In this document: piece by piece, positions 35,000 through 42,323 of the stretch
Layout of the letters: each line of letters opens with the position of its first letter
Numbering within the stretch: position 1 is the first letter of the stretch
IMG/VR virus record: IMGVR_UViG_3300032315_001401
Location: 124,001-188,000 of that record
Length of the DNA stretch: 64,000 nt
From: a virus
Direction: 5' to 3' (one strand)
Notes under the pieces: generated by a model
What the model was told of the DNA's origin: nothing
Seen by the model: the letters and a program-made list of their open reading frames with translations, nothing else
Database searches by the model: none
Made by a program: the position numbers and the translations under genes

Positions 35000-35034
35000 A
35001 TTATAAGGCAAAAAGGGGTCTTATGGAGACCCCC
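35000..35034 (-). terminator. Terminator hairpin fused to a -10
   Basis: Hairpin GGGGTCT, loop CCAT, AAGACCCC followed by a run of five T (35010-35034), then TATAAT at 35000-35005. The -35 region is weak. Confidence 0.8.
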
Positions 35035-35056
35035 TGTGCCAGTTTAGAGATTGTCC
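35035..35056 (-). repeat. Boundary palindrome, copy 19
   Basis: Contains the TAA stop of the gene at 35044. Confidence 0.8.
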
Positions 35057-35304
35057 TCTTCCTGCTTTTCAATATCAAAGATTGCATTTAGAAACTCCAA
35101 ACCATACTTACCCACAACCCACGCATCTTTATCCTCAAAGAACCTATCACCAATGGTTCTCATATCATAACACTCTTTGCCTTTATCAAAGAAGGCAATC
35201 ACATAACAGTTCTCTTGTCCTGAACCATTAGATTGATACCACTTGACGAGTTCATACTTGTTGTTGCATTTACTCCAACGGAACTCAATGTTACGAAATC
35301 TCAT
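35044..35304 (-). CDS. Hypothetical protein
   Basis: 86 residues (MRFRNIEFRWSKCNNKYELV). Strand-rich N-terminal half and helix at the end. Its stop lies in palindrome 19. Function unknown. Confidence 0.55.
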   Translation of the reverse strand: MRFRNIEFRWSKCNNKYELVKWYQSNGSGQENCYVIAFFDKGKECYDMRTIGDRFFEDKDAWVVGKYGLEFLNAIFDIEKQEEDNL

Positions 35305-35491
35305 TGTTCTCCAACATAGTTTTAATTTGTTGGAGGTCTTCTATTCTTTGTTTAGTAAGGTCGTATTGTTCTACATACCAATCAATATCATTGACTTCGT
35401 GATTGGTTTCTTCACGAATGTCCCATTCAAGACATTGTAGGTGTCCTTCTTGGTCTTGTATGAAGTAGTTGAGAGTATCAAGGAGTGACAT
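35291..35491 (-). CDS. Hypothetical acidic helical protein
   Basis: 66 residues (MSLLDTLNYFIQDQEGHLQC). Acidic helices ending IKTMLENNEIS. Overlaps both neighbours. Confidence 0.55.
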   Translation of the reverse strand: MSLLDTLNYFIQDQEGHLQCLEWDIREETNHEVNDIDWYVEQYDLTKQRIEDLQQIKTMLENNEIS

Positions 35492-35762
35492 TTTCGGGAA
35501 CAGGGGGAGGAGGTGTTACTGGTGGTAGTATAGCAGGTTGTGGTGCTACTGTTTGAACTGTAGGTGGTGGAAGTTTGACTGGTTCTGGAGCAACTTGTGG
35601 TTGTTGTGCTTGGTCAAGTTTCTTTTCCAACTCCATTACCTTTTGGTCCAATGGACTCAAAGGAACTTCTTTTTGCGAATCTGCAAGTTTCCAACCAGTT
35701 GCACCGGCAGCAAAGATACTTGCGAGAGCAGCAAAGACTGAAATTGTTTTAGAAAAACTCAT
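35478..35762 (-). CDS. Signal-anchored Pro-rich protein
   Basis: 94 residues. A hydrophobic N-terminus (FAALASIFAAGATGWKLA) is a signal or anchor, then a short coiled coil (LDQKVMELEKKLDQA) and a Pro/Val-rich tail (about 25 Pro in 45 residues). This layout is common in cyanophages and suggests a cell-envelope spacer protein. It overlaps the next gene. Confidence 0.65.
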   Translation of the reverse strand: MSFSKTISVFAALASIFAAGATGWKLADSQKEVPLSPLDQKVMELEKKLDQAQQPQVAPEPVKLPPPTVQTVAPQPAILPPVTPPPPVPENVTP

Positions 35763-35974
35763 TCAATAACCTCCCAATGTGCGTCAGATTTGTCACCGAA
35801 ACGATTAGTGCCAGTTCTTGTGCTTACCCAGAAGAAGTATTTGCGATTTTCTGATGCCAAGAACAACTCACCACCAGTATCCTGCTCTACAATACAGACA
35901 GGGTTACTGTCCATAATGTTAGCAAGACGATTCTTCGCTTTGCTGGACTTTGGTTTGACTGTTACTTTTCTCAT
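35759..35974 (-). CDS. Conserved basic protein (SSKAKNR family)
   Basis: 71 residues from the ATG at 35974 (MRKVTVKPKSSKAKNRLANI). VKPKSSKAKNR and CIVEQDTGGELFLASENRKY are segments I associate with a small cyanophage family of unknown function. It overlaps the upstream gene by 56 bases. Confidence 0.7.
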   Translation of the reverse strand: MRKVTVKPKSSKAKNRLANIMDSNPVCIVEQDTGGELFLASENRKYFFWVSTRTGTNRFGDKSDAHWEVIE

Positions 35975-36191
35975 TTTGAATCTCAAGTTTCAGTTTGCGA
36001 ATACCAGTAATAAAGTAAGCAAAATCACGAGTCTCTGTAATGGGTTTGATTTCACCACACACTCCACACTTTGACTCATAAACGGAGGAGCATCCTACAG
36101 AATACACTCCATACTTCTTCCCACAATCAAAACAAGTATTGTAAGCATTCTCAAGTTTCTTCAGGAGTGCTTTTTTTTCTTTGAGGTTCAT
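35919..36191 (-). CDS. Zinc-ribbon protein (CGE.KPVTETRDF family)
   Basis: 90 residues from the ATG at 36191 (MNLKEKKALLKKLENAYNTC). C-F-D-C-G and C-G-V-C-G-E with PITETRDF mark a zinc ribbon followed by a helix. It resembles a phage protein family of unknown role, possibly a nucleic-acid or RNA-polymerase binder. Confidence 0.7.
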   Translation of the reverse strand: MNLKEKKALLKKLENAYNTCFDCGKKYGVYSVGCSSVYESKCGVCGEIKPITETRDFAYFITGIRKLKLEIQNEKSNSQTKVQQSEESSC

Positions 36192-36354
36192 AGCAGAGTT
36201 CAACTCCGTATTTGTTTTTGAGGTTGTCTGTGAGGTAATCATACAGCAGGTCGGCAAATCCGTAGTGGGGTCTTGTGCCAGTTTCAATACTGCCACTCGT
36301 TGCGACCGTCCAAAAAATATCAAGCGTTTTTTTATCAGGTAAAGTCTTCATCAT
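36151..36354 (-). CDS. Hypothetical protein with the boundary element in its middle
   Basis: 67 residues starting MMKTLPDKKTLDIFWT. Boundary palindrome 20 encodes residues about 20-27 (A-T-S-G-S-I-E-T-G-T), and a TATGAT-like -10 follows within the coding sequence (near 36236). Either a regulatory cassette has been read into an ORF, or two smaller genes are fused; the C-terminal part (GFADLLYDYLTDNLKNKYGV) looks like a real helix. It overlaps the zinc-ribbon gene. Uncertain. Confidence 0.45.
   Translation of the reverse strand: MMKTLPDKKTLDIFWTVATSGSIETGTRPHYGFADLLYDYLTDNLKNKYGVELCYEPQRKKSTPEET
36274..36297 (-). repeat. Boundary palindrome, copy 20 (inside an ORF)
   Basis: Minus strand GTGGCAGTATTGAAACTGGCACA; unlike most copies it is not at a gene end. 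Confidence 0.65.
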
Positions 36355-36682
36355 TTAACTCCACATCATCTGTAAGGTCTTTTAGTCTATTAAAGAAATC
36401 TTCATCTACGGGATAGACCTTTTCTTCACCACGATCGATTCTATCACACATTTCCATCAGGTATTCTAAAAACTCTTTGGGATATGTTTCATCAAGATTG
36501 ATAGAAGTCCAAAACCAATTATAACATTCTTCGTATGGGTCGTCATTCTTCAGTAGAGCATAACTCTCATAGTTTCCACTAATAAGGTCTCTCCACATCT
36601 TGAAGTTGTTCCAGACTTCTCTCCAACCAGTTTGGAAACAATGCCCGAAGTAATACTCAAACCAGTTCAGTTTCGTCTTCAT
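36335..36682 (-). CDS. Hypothetical acidic protein
   Basis: 115 residues (MKTKLNWFEYYFGHCFQTGW). Trp/Phe-rich first half and acidic end (DLTDDVELNDEDFT). Function unknown. Confidence 0.55.
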   Translation of the reverse strand: MKTKLNWFEYYFGHCFQTGWREVWNNFKMWRDLISGNYESYALLKNDDPYEECYNWFWTSINLDETYPKEFLEYLMEMCDRIDRGEEKVYPVDEDFFNRLKDLTDDVELNDEDFT

Positions 36683-36929
36683 TCATTTTCTCCAGATAAT
36701 CCCATTTCCAAGTGCGACTCAAGACATCAATATCAAAACCAAACTTATATGCCCAGAAGAGAATACTCAACAGACCATTGCTTCCACAAGTAAATTGAAA
36801 ATATGGAAAACTGGGATAATCATTCCAACTCACAGAAAGTTGAAGCAAACTCCAACGCTTAATATTAATAATTTGAACATACCAATTGTGCCCGAAATCG
36901 TAATAGTGTTTAAATTTAATCAGTTTCAT
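36657..36929 (-). CDS. Hypothetical aromatic protein
   Basis: 90 residues (MKLIKFKHYYDFGHNWYVQI). Aromatic strands and one hydrophobic helix (GLLSILFWAYKFG). Could be membrane-associated. Overlaps both neighbours. Confidence 0.55.
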   Translation of the reverse strand: MKLIKFKHYYDFGHNWYVQIINIKRWSLLQLSVSWNDYPSFPYFQFTCGSNGLLSILFWAYKFGFDIDVLSRTWKWDYLEKMNEDETELV

Positions 36930-37120
36930 TGATTCAGTTCCTCTGCAAGTTGTAACATATCATTCTTATCCAAAACAATTCTACCATCTTGTGCCTGAAA
37001 AAACTGAATATTTTCTGCTGCAACCTGTAGAATCGCAGAAACCAGTTTTTCTTCTGTGTCAGCACCAGCATTCCGTGCTTCCCAGATTTTATTCATAAAC
37101 TCTTGTGCTCTATCAGTCAT
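36926..37120 (-). CDS. Hypothetical helical protein (ELEAL family)
   Basis: 64 residues (MTDRAQEFMNKIWEARNAGA), ending MLQLAEELNQ. The start MTxRAQ matches the internal start of 32523-32801. Member of the same paralog family. Confidence 0.6.
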   Translation of the reverse strand: MTDRAQEFMNKIWEARNAGADTEEKLVSAILQVAAENIQFFQAQDGRIVLDKNDMLQLAEELNQ

Positions 37121-37298
37121 CTTTAGTTACATCCTCAAAGTCAAACCATTCATACAGGGAATTCATCGCACCATCAACCACACAATCAACCACAGCATCC
37201 TGGTGTGGGTTCTCTACATGCTTATGGGCACGGTTGTATCCAAAGCGGACACCTTCTTCCAGTGCCATCTCCAATACCTTACGAAAGTTGGGTTTCAT
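37113..37298 (-). CDS. Hypothetical protein
   Basis: 61 residues (MKPNFRKVLEMALEEGVRFG). Helix N-RAHKHVENPHQDAVVDC with H/C residues that might bind metal. ATGA overlap with the 2OG gene upstream. Confidence 0.55.
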   Translation of the reverse strand: MKPNFRKVLEMALEEGVRFGYNRAHKHVENPHQDAVVDCVVDGAMNSLYEWFDFEDVTKDD

Positions 37299-37789
37299 TT
37301 TTTTAATTTATATGCAATAGTAACTCTTAAATCTGTATATTTTTTAGATGGTGCCTTACCACAATGCACCCAATTGGATGGAAACATTATACCAGTATTT
37401 GGTATTGGATGTATGTTGTTAATTAACCCATTAGGTTCAAGAATAACCGTTTCACCGCCCCAAGAAAAGTTCCAATTTTTTGCTGGATAGTATAGAAAGG
37501 TATATGCATCATCATCCGGATCATCAATATGAAATTCACCATCTAACCCAAAAGTCTGCCCATTTGCATAAACTCTCTGTATAGAAAATTCATCTCCAAT
37601 TAATTTTTTTATATTGGAGAACAAATCTTGAGTAAAGAAAGAATTATTTTCTAGATTCATATACCAAAAAAAGTTTTTAGAACCTGCATTACTAACATGC
37701 CAGAATTCCCAATTTGGTTTAGTCAAATATTCCCAAATTTTATCTACTTGTTCTTGATTGAATATTTCAGTGTATTGATTTATTGTCAT
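37295..37789 (-). CDS. 2OG-Fe(II) dioxygenase
   Basis: 164 residues. FHIDDPDDD (about 97-105) is the H-x-D pair, NWVHCGKAPS gives the second His and DLRVTIAYKL the 2OG-binding Arg. GGETVILEPNG matches the strand before the second His. It is a P4H-type enzyme of unknown target among small early genes. Confidence 0.8.
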   Translation of the reverse strand: MTINQYTEIFNQEQVDKIWEYLTKPNWEFWHVSNAGSKNFFWYMNLENNSFFTQDLFSNIKKLIGDEFSIQRVYANGQTFGLDGEFHIDDPDDDAYTFLYYPAKNWNFSWGGETVILEPNGLINNIHPIPNTGIMFPSNWVHCGKAPSKKYTDLRVTIAYKLKK

Positions 37790-37842
37790 AAAGATTTTAA
37801 CCCATTCAAAACTTATTAAAGGTGTTCAGCAAGATTTCTGCA

Positions 37843-38097
37843 TTACTTCAGGGAATTTGGATTTGATTGTTTGAATTCCTTTTCAAGTTCTTTTGCAAGT
37901 TTCAAAGCACGACGCCATATTAAGTATTTTACCACAGGATTGCGTGGATTGTGAAGTAACCACCACTTTTTCTTTTCAAACCAAATTCCTACTAATTTTG
38001 AAATAAGATTCACCATAATTGCAACACTATTATCAGTTACGATAAAGTAAGCAATTACGGCAAAAGCAAAAAACCAAAAGTAGTAGGAAGATGTCAT
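37843..38097 (-). CDS. Conserved cyanophage membrane protein
   Basis: 84 residues (MTSSYYFWFFAFAVIAYFIV). Residues about 5-22 are one membrane segment; the rest is basic and helical (KWWLLHNPRNPVVKYLIWRR) and ends with ELEKEFKQ. The MTSSYYFWFFAFAVIAYFIV-TD start is one I associate with cyanomyoviruses. Function unknown. Confidence 0.75.
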   Translation of the reverse strand: MTSSYYFWFFAFAVIAYFIVTDNSVAIMVNLISKLVGIWFEKKKWWLLHNPRNPVVKYLIWRRALKLAKELEKEFKQSNPNSLK

Positions 38098-38115
38098 TGA
38101 ATTAAAGCATTATGT

Positions 38116-38319
38116 CTATTTAATACCGTTAAACTGCCTCATAAATCGCACACACTTTTGAAATTGCTCCCATTGCTTGTCAGAAAAATTATCCGATGCA
38201 TAAGGAATTTGCACGACTGCAGCGCAAACCCGATTCACATTTACAGTAATCATCATTTCATTTGCAGATGCTGGAGTTGCACACGCAATCAGAAATGGAA
38301 TTGCAAGAAGTTTTTTCAT
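38116..38319 (-). CDS. Exported small protein
   Basis: 67 residues with a signal peptide (MKKLLAIPFLIACATPASAN) and a mature part with two Cys (RVCAAV and KCVRF) that may form a disulfide. It may act in the periplasm. Function unknown. Confidence 0.65.
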   Translation of the reverse strand: MKKLLAIPFLIACATPASANEMMITVNVNRVCAAVVQIPYASDNFSDKQWEQFQKCVRFMRQFNGIK

Positions 38320-38540
38320 AGAAATTCGTCAAGAGTTGAAACAGATGCACCTTTTGCCGCCTTTTGAATGTAGGACTTTGCGGACTTATAGTTGTTTGCA
38401 GTGTGAACTTGTTGTCCTTTGTAAATGATGATGTATTTTTTGCCGGTCCAGCACACTGCTGCCCATTCACCATCTTTGCTTACGAAACCATTTGGGTCTC
38501 CTGCAGTTGGATTTAGAAGACCCTCATTTTGGATATTCAC
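38316..38540 (-). CDS. Hypothetical protein
   Basis: 74 residues (MNIQNEGLLNPTAGDPNGFV). Strands with KDGEWAAVCWTGKKYIIIYK, then a helix (SYIQKAAKGASVSTLDEFL). Overlaps the next gene start. Confidence 0.55.
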   Translation of the reverse strand: MNIQNEGLLNPTAGDPNGFVSKDGEWAAVCWTGKKYIIIYKGQQVHTANNYKSAKSYIQKAAKGASVSTLDEFL

Positions 38541-38683
38541 CGATTGTTTCCACCAGTAACATTTACAATGCGAGCATTTGGATTTCTTGCCTTTACAACC
38601 TCTTGTGCCTCACGAGGACTGTTTGCATAAACCTCTTCAGCAAGTCGATGATTGCCTGCAACAAAGATTACGTTGTATTTCAT
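38537..38683 (-). CDS. Conserved small protein
   Basis: 48 residues (MKYNVIFVAGNHRLAEEVYA, ending NVTGGNNR). Strand-helix-strand with NSPREAQEVVKARNPNARIV, a mini alpha/beta fold common in phages. First gene of the unit after the promoter at 38711-38746. Confidence 0.6.
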   Translation of the reverse strand: MKYNVIFVAGNHRLAEEVYANSPREAQEVVKARNPNARIVNVTGGNNR

Positions 38684-38710
38684 GGGAAGGGGGGTTGGGG
38701 TAACGTGGAT

Positions 38711-38746
38711 AGTATAGCAGAAAAGTCAGCGCCTGACAACGCTGAC
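38711..38746 (-). terminator. Terminator of the helicase gene fused to a promoter
   Basis: Hairpin GTCAGCG, loop TTGTCAGG, CGCTGAC followed by TTTT (38721-38746); the TGA stop of the helicase lies in the stem. TTGTCA (38734-38739) in the loop is 17 bases from TATACT (38711-38716). Confidence 0.85.
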
Positions 38747-39961
38747 GGCAACCTCACCTTGCTTGAAGATGATATCCACCACATTCTGGACTGCCTTCGC
38801 AGTGCCCGTAGATGCCTTGTCAAAGACCGGGCAGACCACCAGACCATAGGATTTGGCATAGGACGCCAGGTCGCCTGCCTGAAGGGCACCAGAGCGGATT
38901 CCAGCAGCGTCTTGGGGGTGCAGACGCAGCGTCCTACCAACGGTCTGACCGATGCCCACAACGTCCATAGAGCGCAAGAATACGACCGCCTCCAGAGCAG
39001 AAATGTTGATGCCTTCTGCCAGAATGCTGTGATGCAGGACCACAAACTTTTTGTCAGGGTCTTTGCCCCAAGCATTCAGAGTGTCAAAAAATACCTCACG
39101 ATTGACCTTCTGCCCATCAATGAATGCACCGTGCTTGGCAGTGATGTGCAGCACAGAGTAACCTTGCTCTGCAAGTTGGTCGGCAAAGTCAGATTCAGAC
39201 AGTAGAGCAATGATGTGGCGAGTTGCCTTTGCACACACCAGAATCTTATCAACAGGATTGCCCTGAATGATTTGCATCAGATACTCACAGTCCCGTTGGG
39301 CAATATCTTCGCCCTTGACCGACAGACGCATCGGAACAGTAATCACTTTGGGGGGAATGATATAACCACCCTGCACCAATTCAGGAGCAGGAACTTTAGC
39401 AATGATATTGCCATACACAGCAACATCATTCATACCAGGTTTTGCAACAGTGGCAGAATACTTGGGCGTTGCAGTAAAGAAGTAGCAACGCTTTGCTTCA
39501 GCAGCAAAATGCTCTACGGCAGGAAAGAAGTGACGTTGAACGCTGTTGTGTGCCTCATCAAAGTAAATCGTATCCACCTCAATATCTGCCTTTGCAAGTT
39601 GCTGCAGAGAATTGTAAGTGGTGAAAATCAGTTTGTGACCTTGAGTTTGCTCATACCAAGTACGAATCATATTGGGGCGGGTGCTGCTGAAGTGATGCGT
39701 CTCACCACTGTGACAGTGCAACACAGAAGCATTGGTGATAAACTCAAGGTATTCAGCAGACAACTGCTCTGCCAGGAGGATGCGCGGTGCCGTCACTACA
39801 ACAGTCTTGGGGGTAGCAGACTCAAACACACGCAGAGCATCAAAGATGCCCACGTTGGTCTTACCACCGCCAGTAGGAAACACACAGATACCTTTGAGAT
39901 GCTGTGCCAGAGCATCCAGAGCAACTTGTTGGTGAGGACGAAGTTGAATCATCGGTCTCAT
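38726..39961 (-). CDS. SF2 DEAD/DEAH-type helicase
   Basis: 411 residues from the ATG at 39961 (MRPMIQLRPHQQVALDALAQ); 39952 (MIQL) is an alternative, and longer frames pass through the upstream terminator. FPTGGGKTN (28-36) is Walker A (motif I), DEA-H (motif II), FFTATP (motif III) and GIGQTVGRTLRL (motif VI). The C-terminal domain is complete. The gene resembles Ssl2/UvsW-type helicases, which unwind R-loops and branched DNA. Its G+C content is higher than that of most of the window, suggesting acquisition. It is a single-gene unit, with a short or absent 5' leader. Confidence 0.85.
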   Translation of the reverse strand: MRPMIQLRPHQQVALDALAQHLKGICVFPTGGGKTNVGIFDALRVFESATPKTVVVTAPRILLAEQLSAEYLEFITNASVLHCHSGETHHFSSTRPNMIRTWYEQTQGHKLIFTTYNSLQQLAKADIEVDTIYFDEAHNSVQRHFFPAVEHFAAEAKRCYFFTATPKYSATVAKPGMNDVAVYGNIIAKVPAPELVQGGYIIPPKVITVPMRLSVKGEDIAQRDCEYLMQIIQGNPVDKILVCAKATRHIIALLSESDFADQLAEQGYSVLHITAKHGAFIDGQKVNREVFFDTLNAWGKDPDKKFVVLHHSILAEGINISALEAVVFLRSMDVVGIGQTVGRTLRLHPQDAAGIRSGALQAGDLASYAKSYGLVVCPVFDKASTGTAKAVQNVVDIIFKQGEVAVSVVRR

Positions 39962-39974
39962 TGAATATAGGAAT

Positions 39975-40008
39975 ATTATAGCAGCAAAAAGGGGGTCGCA
40001 AGACCCCC
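39975..40008 (-). terminator. Terminator fused to the helicase promoter
   Basis: Hairpin of five Gs and Cs plus TC (39986-40008), loop TTGC, then TTTTT. TTGCGA in the loop region, 15 bases, TATAAT at 39975-39980. Confidence 0.8.
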
Positions 40009-40009
40009 A

Positions 40010-40031
40010 TGTGCCAGTTGTGAAAGTGTCC
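40010..40031 (-). repeat. Boundary palindrome, copy 21
   Basis: Directly follows the TAA stop of the DUF3431-like gene at 40032. Confidence 0.8.
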
Positions 40032-40661
40032 TTATAAGACCAGATACTTTTGAGAGTATAGCACTGACCACATTCGTTCTGCGGTATAAGCATAACCGAT
40101 ATTATTTTTTCTCTCAAAAATGTTTAAATATTTTTTATAAAAACTTTTTGAATAGTGACGAATTCTTTCTGATGATACGCAAAATTGACCACAAGTAGCA
40201 TATTCAACTTTTTTAAACTCAGGTTCTTTTCCAAAAAGTTCTACATAAGTTTCAAATAATTCAGTTTCATTTATATTTTCAGTAGTGTACCAATCTGTTA
40301 AGGGGATATAATCAAAATCTTCTACTTGAATTTTTTCCCTTCTTTCTAAATCTAAAAAACAATCTAAAAATCTTTCTACATTCCCAATAAAATGATAATG
40401 GGGACTTCCTTGTAAAAATATCAAATGATTTGGCAGAGTATCATAATTATTCACAATATGGTACACCCAACTATGATGCTCTAGTCCAATATTTTTTAAA
40501 CGAATATATGGATAAGGTAGATTGTCGTCACCCTTATTATAGATTATAGAATAATCTAGATATGGATTAATCCATGATAAACCCTCATCATAACGGGTCA
40601 CAATAATATTGGTATCTTTACCAGAAAGGTTCTTTGGCGTATCCAAAATATTCAAAATCAT
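40032..40661 (-). CDS. DUF3431-like (glycosyltransferase-like) protein
   Basis: 209 residues from the ATG at 40661 (MILNILDTPKNLSGKDTNII). NIIVTRYDEGLSWINPY and LIFLQGSPHYHF match the DUF3431 core (V-x-R-Y-x-E-D/G-L-x-W and F-L-Q-G-x-P-x-x-H), a GT-A-like family of unknown activity. It is the last gene of the structural unit and overlaps the upstream sulfotransferase by 44 bases. Confidence 0.65.
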   Translation of the reverse strand: MILNILDTPKNLSGKDTNIIVTRYDEGLSWINPYLDYSIIYNKGDDNLPYPYIRLKNIGLEHHSWVYHIVNNYDTLPNHLIFLQGSPHYHFIGNVERFLDCFLDLERREKIQVEDFDYIPLTDWYTTENINETELFETYVELFGKEPEFKKVEYATCGQFCVSSERIRHYSKSFYKKYLNIFERKNNIGYAYTAERMWSVLYSQKYLVL

Positions 40662-41334
40662 TTTTATAAGTTTCCTGTACAAAATGAATCAATTCATCAG
40701 TATATAATTTACGATAATTGCGATCATATTCTGCTTGATTAAATTTAAACTTATTAACCTCTTTGAGTTTAAAATCTCTTTCCAAATCTACCAAATCTGT
40801 TTCCATTTTATAAATTTTATCACATTTTACATCGCCATTAATGTCTTTTAAATAATTAACTTGATTTACAAGATAATTACAAGGATCCATTTTCAATATT
40901 TTGTTAATTTTTTCATGATTTATAAATTCGCTTGGAGATGGTATAGAAAATTCAAAATACTTATCCAGATAATAAATGCTTGCATAATAATGAGATATAA
41001 ACTTTGTATATGGGTTTCTGACAATTGTCATGATTTTTTCACCATTATACATTCCGGATTTTTGCCATACCCAAAGAGGGGAGTGTTGCACCTCAAATAA
41101 TAATTCCGACTTAGCAATATTAAAATATTCAACGGGTATTAAACCGGTTTTTACACATTCACTTTCATACTGCTCCCAAAGTAAATCTACAATAGGAGCA
41201 TCAATATCATTAAAATTTTTATCAAAAATAAAATATTCTCCAGAATAATATTTAATGATGATTTTCTTAAGATTCCCACCAGATGTTTTTGGTATGTGAA
41301 TATACATCCACCCATCGTCAATTAACTTAAACAT
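40618..41334 (-). CDS. Sulfotransferase-like protein
   Basis: 238 residues. YIHIPKTSGG (12-21) is the 5'-phosphosulfate-binding loop and IVRNPYTKFISHYY (about 107-120) the 3'-phosphate site of PAPS-dependent sulfotransferases. This implies sulfation of a sugar or protein tyrosine. It is the lower-fibre-module copy; the other is at 54685-55638. Confidence 0.75.
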   Translation of the reverse strand: MFKLIDDGWMYIHIPKTSGGNLKKIIIKYYSGEYFIFDKNFNDIDAPIVDLLWEQYESECVKTGLIPVEYFNIAKSELLFEVQHSPLWVWQKSGMYNGEKIMTIVRNPYTKFISHYYASIYYLDKYFEFSIPSPSEFINHEKINKILKMDPCNYLVNQVNYLKDINGDVKCDKIYKMETDLVDLERDFKLKEVNKFKFNQAEYDRNYRKLYTDELIHFVQETYKNDFEYFGYAKEPFW

Positions 41335-41359
41335 TTATCTATAAGTTTCTTCAGTTAAA

Positions 41360-41707
41360 TCAATCCAATTTAATCTTATTCATTCTATACGAAGTTGCTA
41401 TCAATTCTTGAGTATTAATAGCAATAACACGATTTAATTGTGTTTTAATATCTGTACTTTCAAGTAATTCAAATTCTGTATTTTGCGGCAAAGTTGGTTC
41501 TTCAGATTCTTGTTGCAGAATAATATGTGCCCCAGATCTCATAATGGAAGAAACAAATTGATAATAATCACTACAATCAATATTGCAACAATCAATTGCA
41601 ACGGGTGGATAATCATCTATTGGTTTTGGTGCATTTTGTCTACAAAATTTTATGATTATCTGATCTGTTTCTTCAATATACTCTACTATTTTGAATATGA
41701 AATTCAT
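41360..41707 (-). CDS. Conserved cyanophage fibre-region protein
   Basis: 115 residues (MNFIFKIVEYIEETDQIIIK). Strands then DCSDYYQFVSSIMRSGAHII and a helical end. It resembles a protein family found in cyanophages near tail-fibre genes; may be an assembly factor. Confidence 0.55.
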   Translation of the reverse strand: MNFIFKIVEYIEETDQIIIKFCRQNAPKPIDDYPPVAIDCCNIDCSDYYQFVSSIMRSGAHIILQQESEEPTLPQNTEFELLESTDIKTQLNRVIAINTQELIATSYRMNKIKLD

Positions 41708-41755
41708 AACTGATTTTTTGGTATAATAAACTTTATTTAGTTATTGAAGTAAAAT

Positions 41756-42313
41756 TTACTCTTGCATTAATCCCCAAGAAGATAAAATATATTTTGTTTG
41801 ATTTATAGGAGGATTTCCTCTATGAGTATGAGTAAATCCTGCAGGAAAAATAATAAGTCTGCCTGCTTTTGACTGTACTCTTTTATTTAAATATAAAAAT
41901 TCGGTCTCACCACCTTCTTCAATTTCATTCAAATACAATTGAACTACAAAAACTCTTGATGCTGAGCATAAATTAGAACTCTCATAATGCCAATCATGAA
42001 ATCCACCACCAGCAGGAATTTTCTTTGCTTTTACATCATAAATTAAAAATTTTCCCTTTGATAAGATACTATATGTTGAAATATAATTATCAATACAAGT
42101 TTTGATTGCTGGGAAAAAATGCTCACCAATCCAAGTCCAAGCAGATAGATCATAATTGTGAGACATATTGCTAAACTTATGGTCTATTCTATGACTTTTC
42201 TCATCTGCTTGAAAAATCATTGTATTTTTTTCTAGTTCTTCAATATAGTTTATAAAGTAATCACATTGTTGTTGTGATAAAACATTGTCATAAATCGATA
42301 AAAAATCTTTCAT
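41756..42313 (-). CDS. Prolyl-4-hydroxylase-like 2OG-Fe(II) dioxygenase
   Basis: 185 residues. FHDWHYES (about 107-113) is H-x-E, GFTHTHRG gives the second His, and NQTKYILSSWG a Lys for 2OG, which is the P4H type. QLYLNEIEEGGETEFLYLNK is the conserved strand with E-G-G-E. It lies directly after the Gly-rich adhesin, its likely substrate (inference). Confidence 0.8.
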   Translation of the reverse strand: MKDFLSIYDNVLSQQQCDYFINYIEELEKNTMIFQADEKSHRIDHKFSNMSHNYDLSAWTWIGEHFFPAIKTCIDNYISTYSILSKGKFLIYDVKAKKIPAGGGFHDWHYESSNLCSASRVFVVQLYLNEIEEGGETEFLYLNKRVQSKAGRLIIFPAGFTHTHRGNPPINQTKYILSSWGLMQE

Positions 42314-42323
42314 TGAAATTAAA

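Noticed and set aside
38680-39075. A 131-residue minus-strand ORF in another frame of the helicase gene
   Set aside because: It lies inside the helicase, whose motifs are complete, and lacks any known domain.
40618-40682. Frameshift joining the sulfotransferase and DUF3431 genes
   Set aside because: The two proteins belong to different families, each with a complete set of motifs, and a downstream ATG (40661) makes a normal 44-base overlap.
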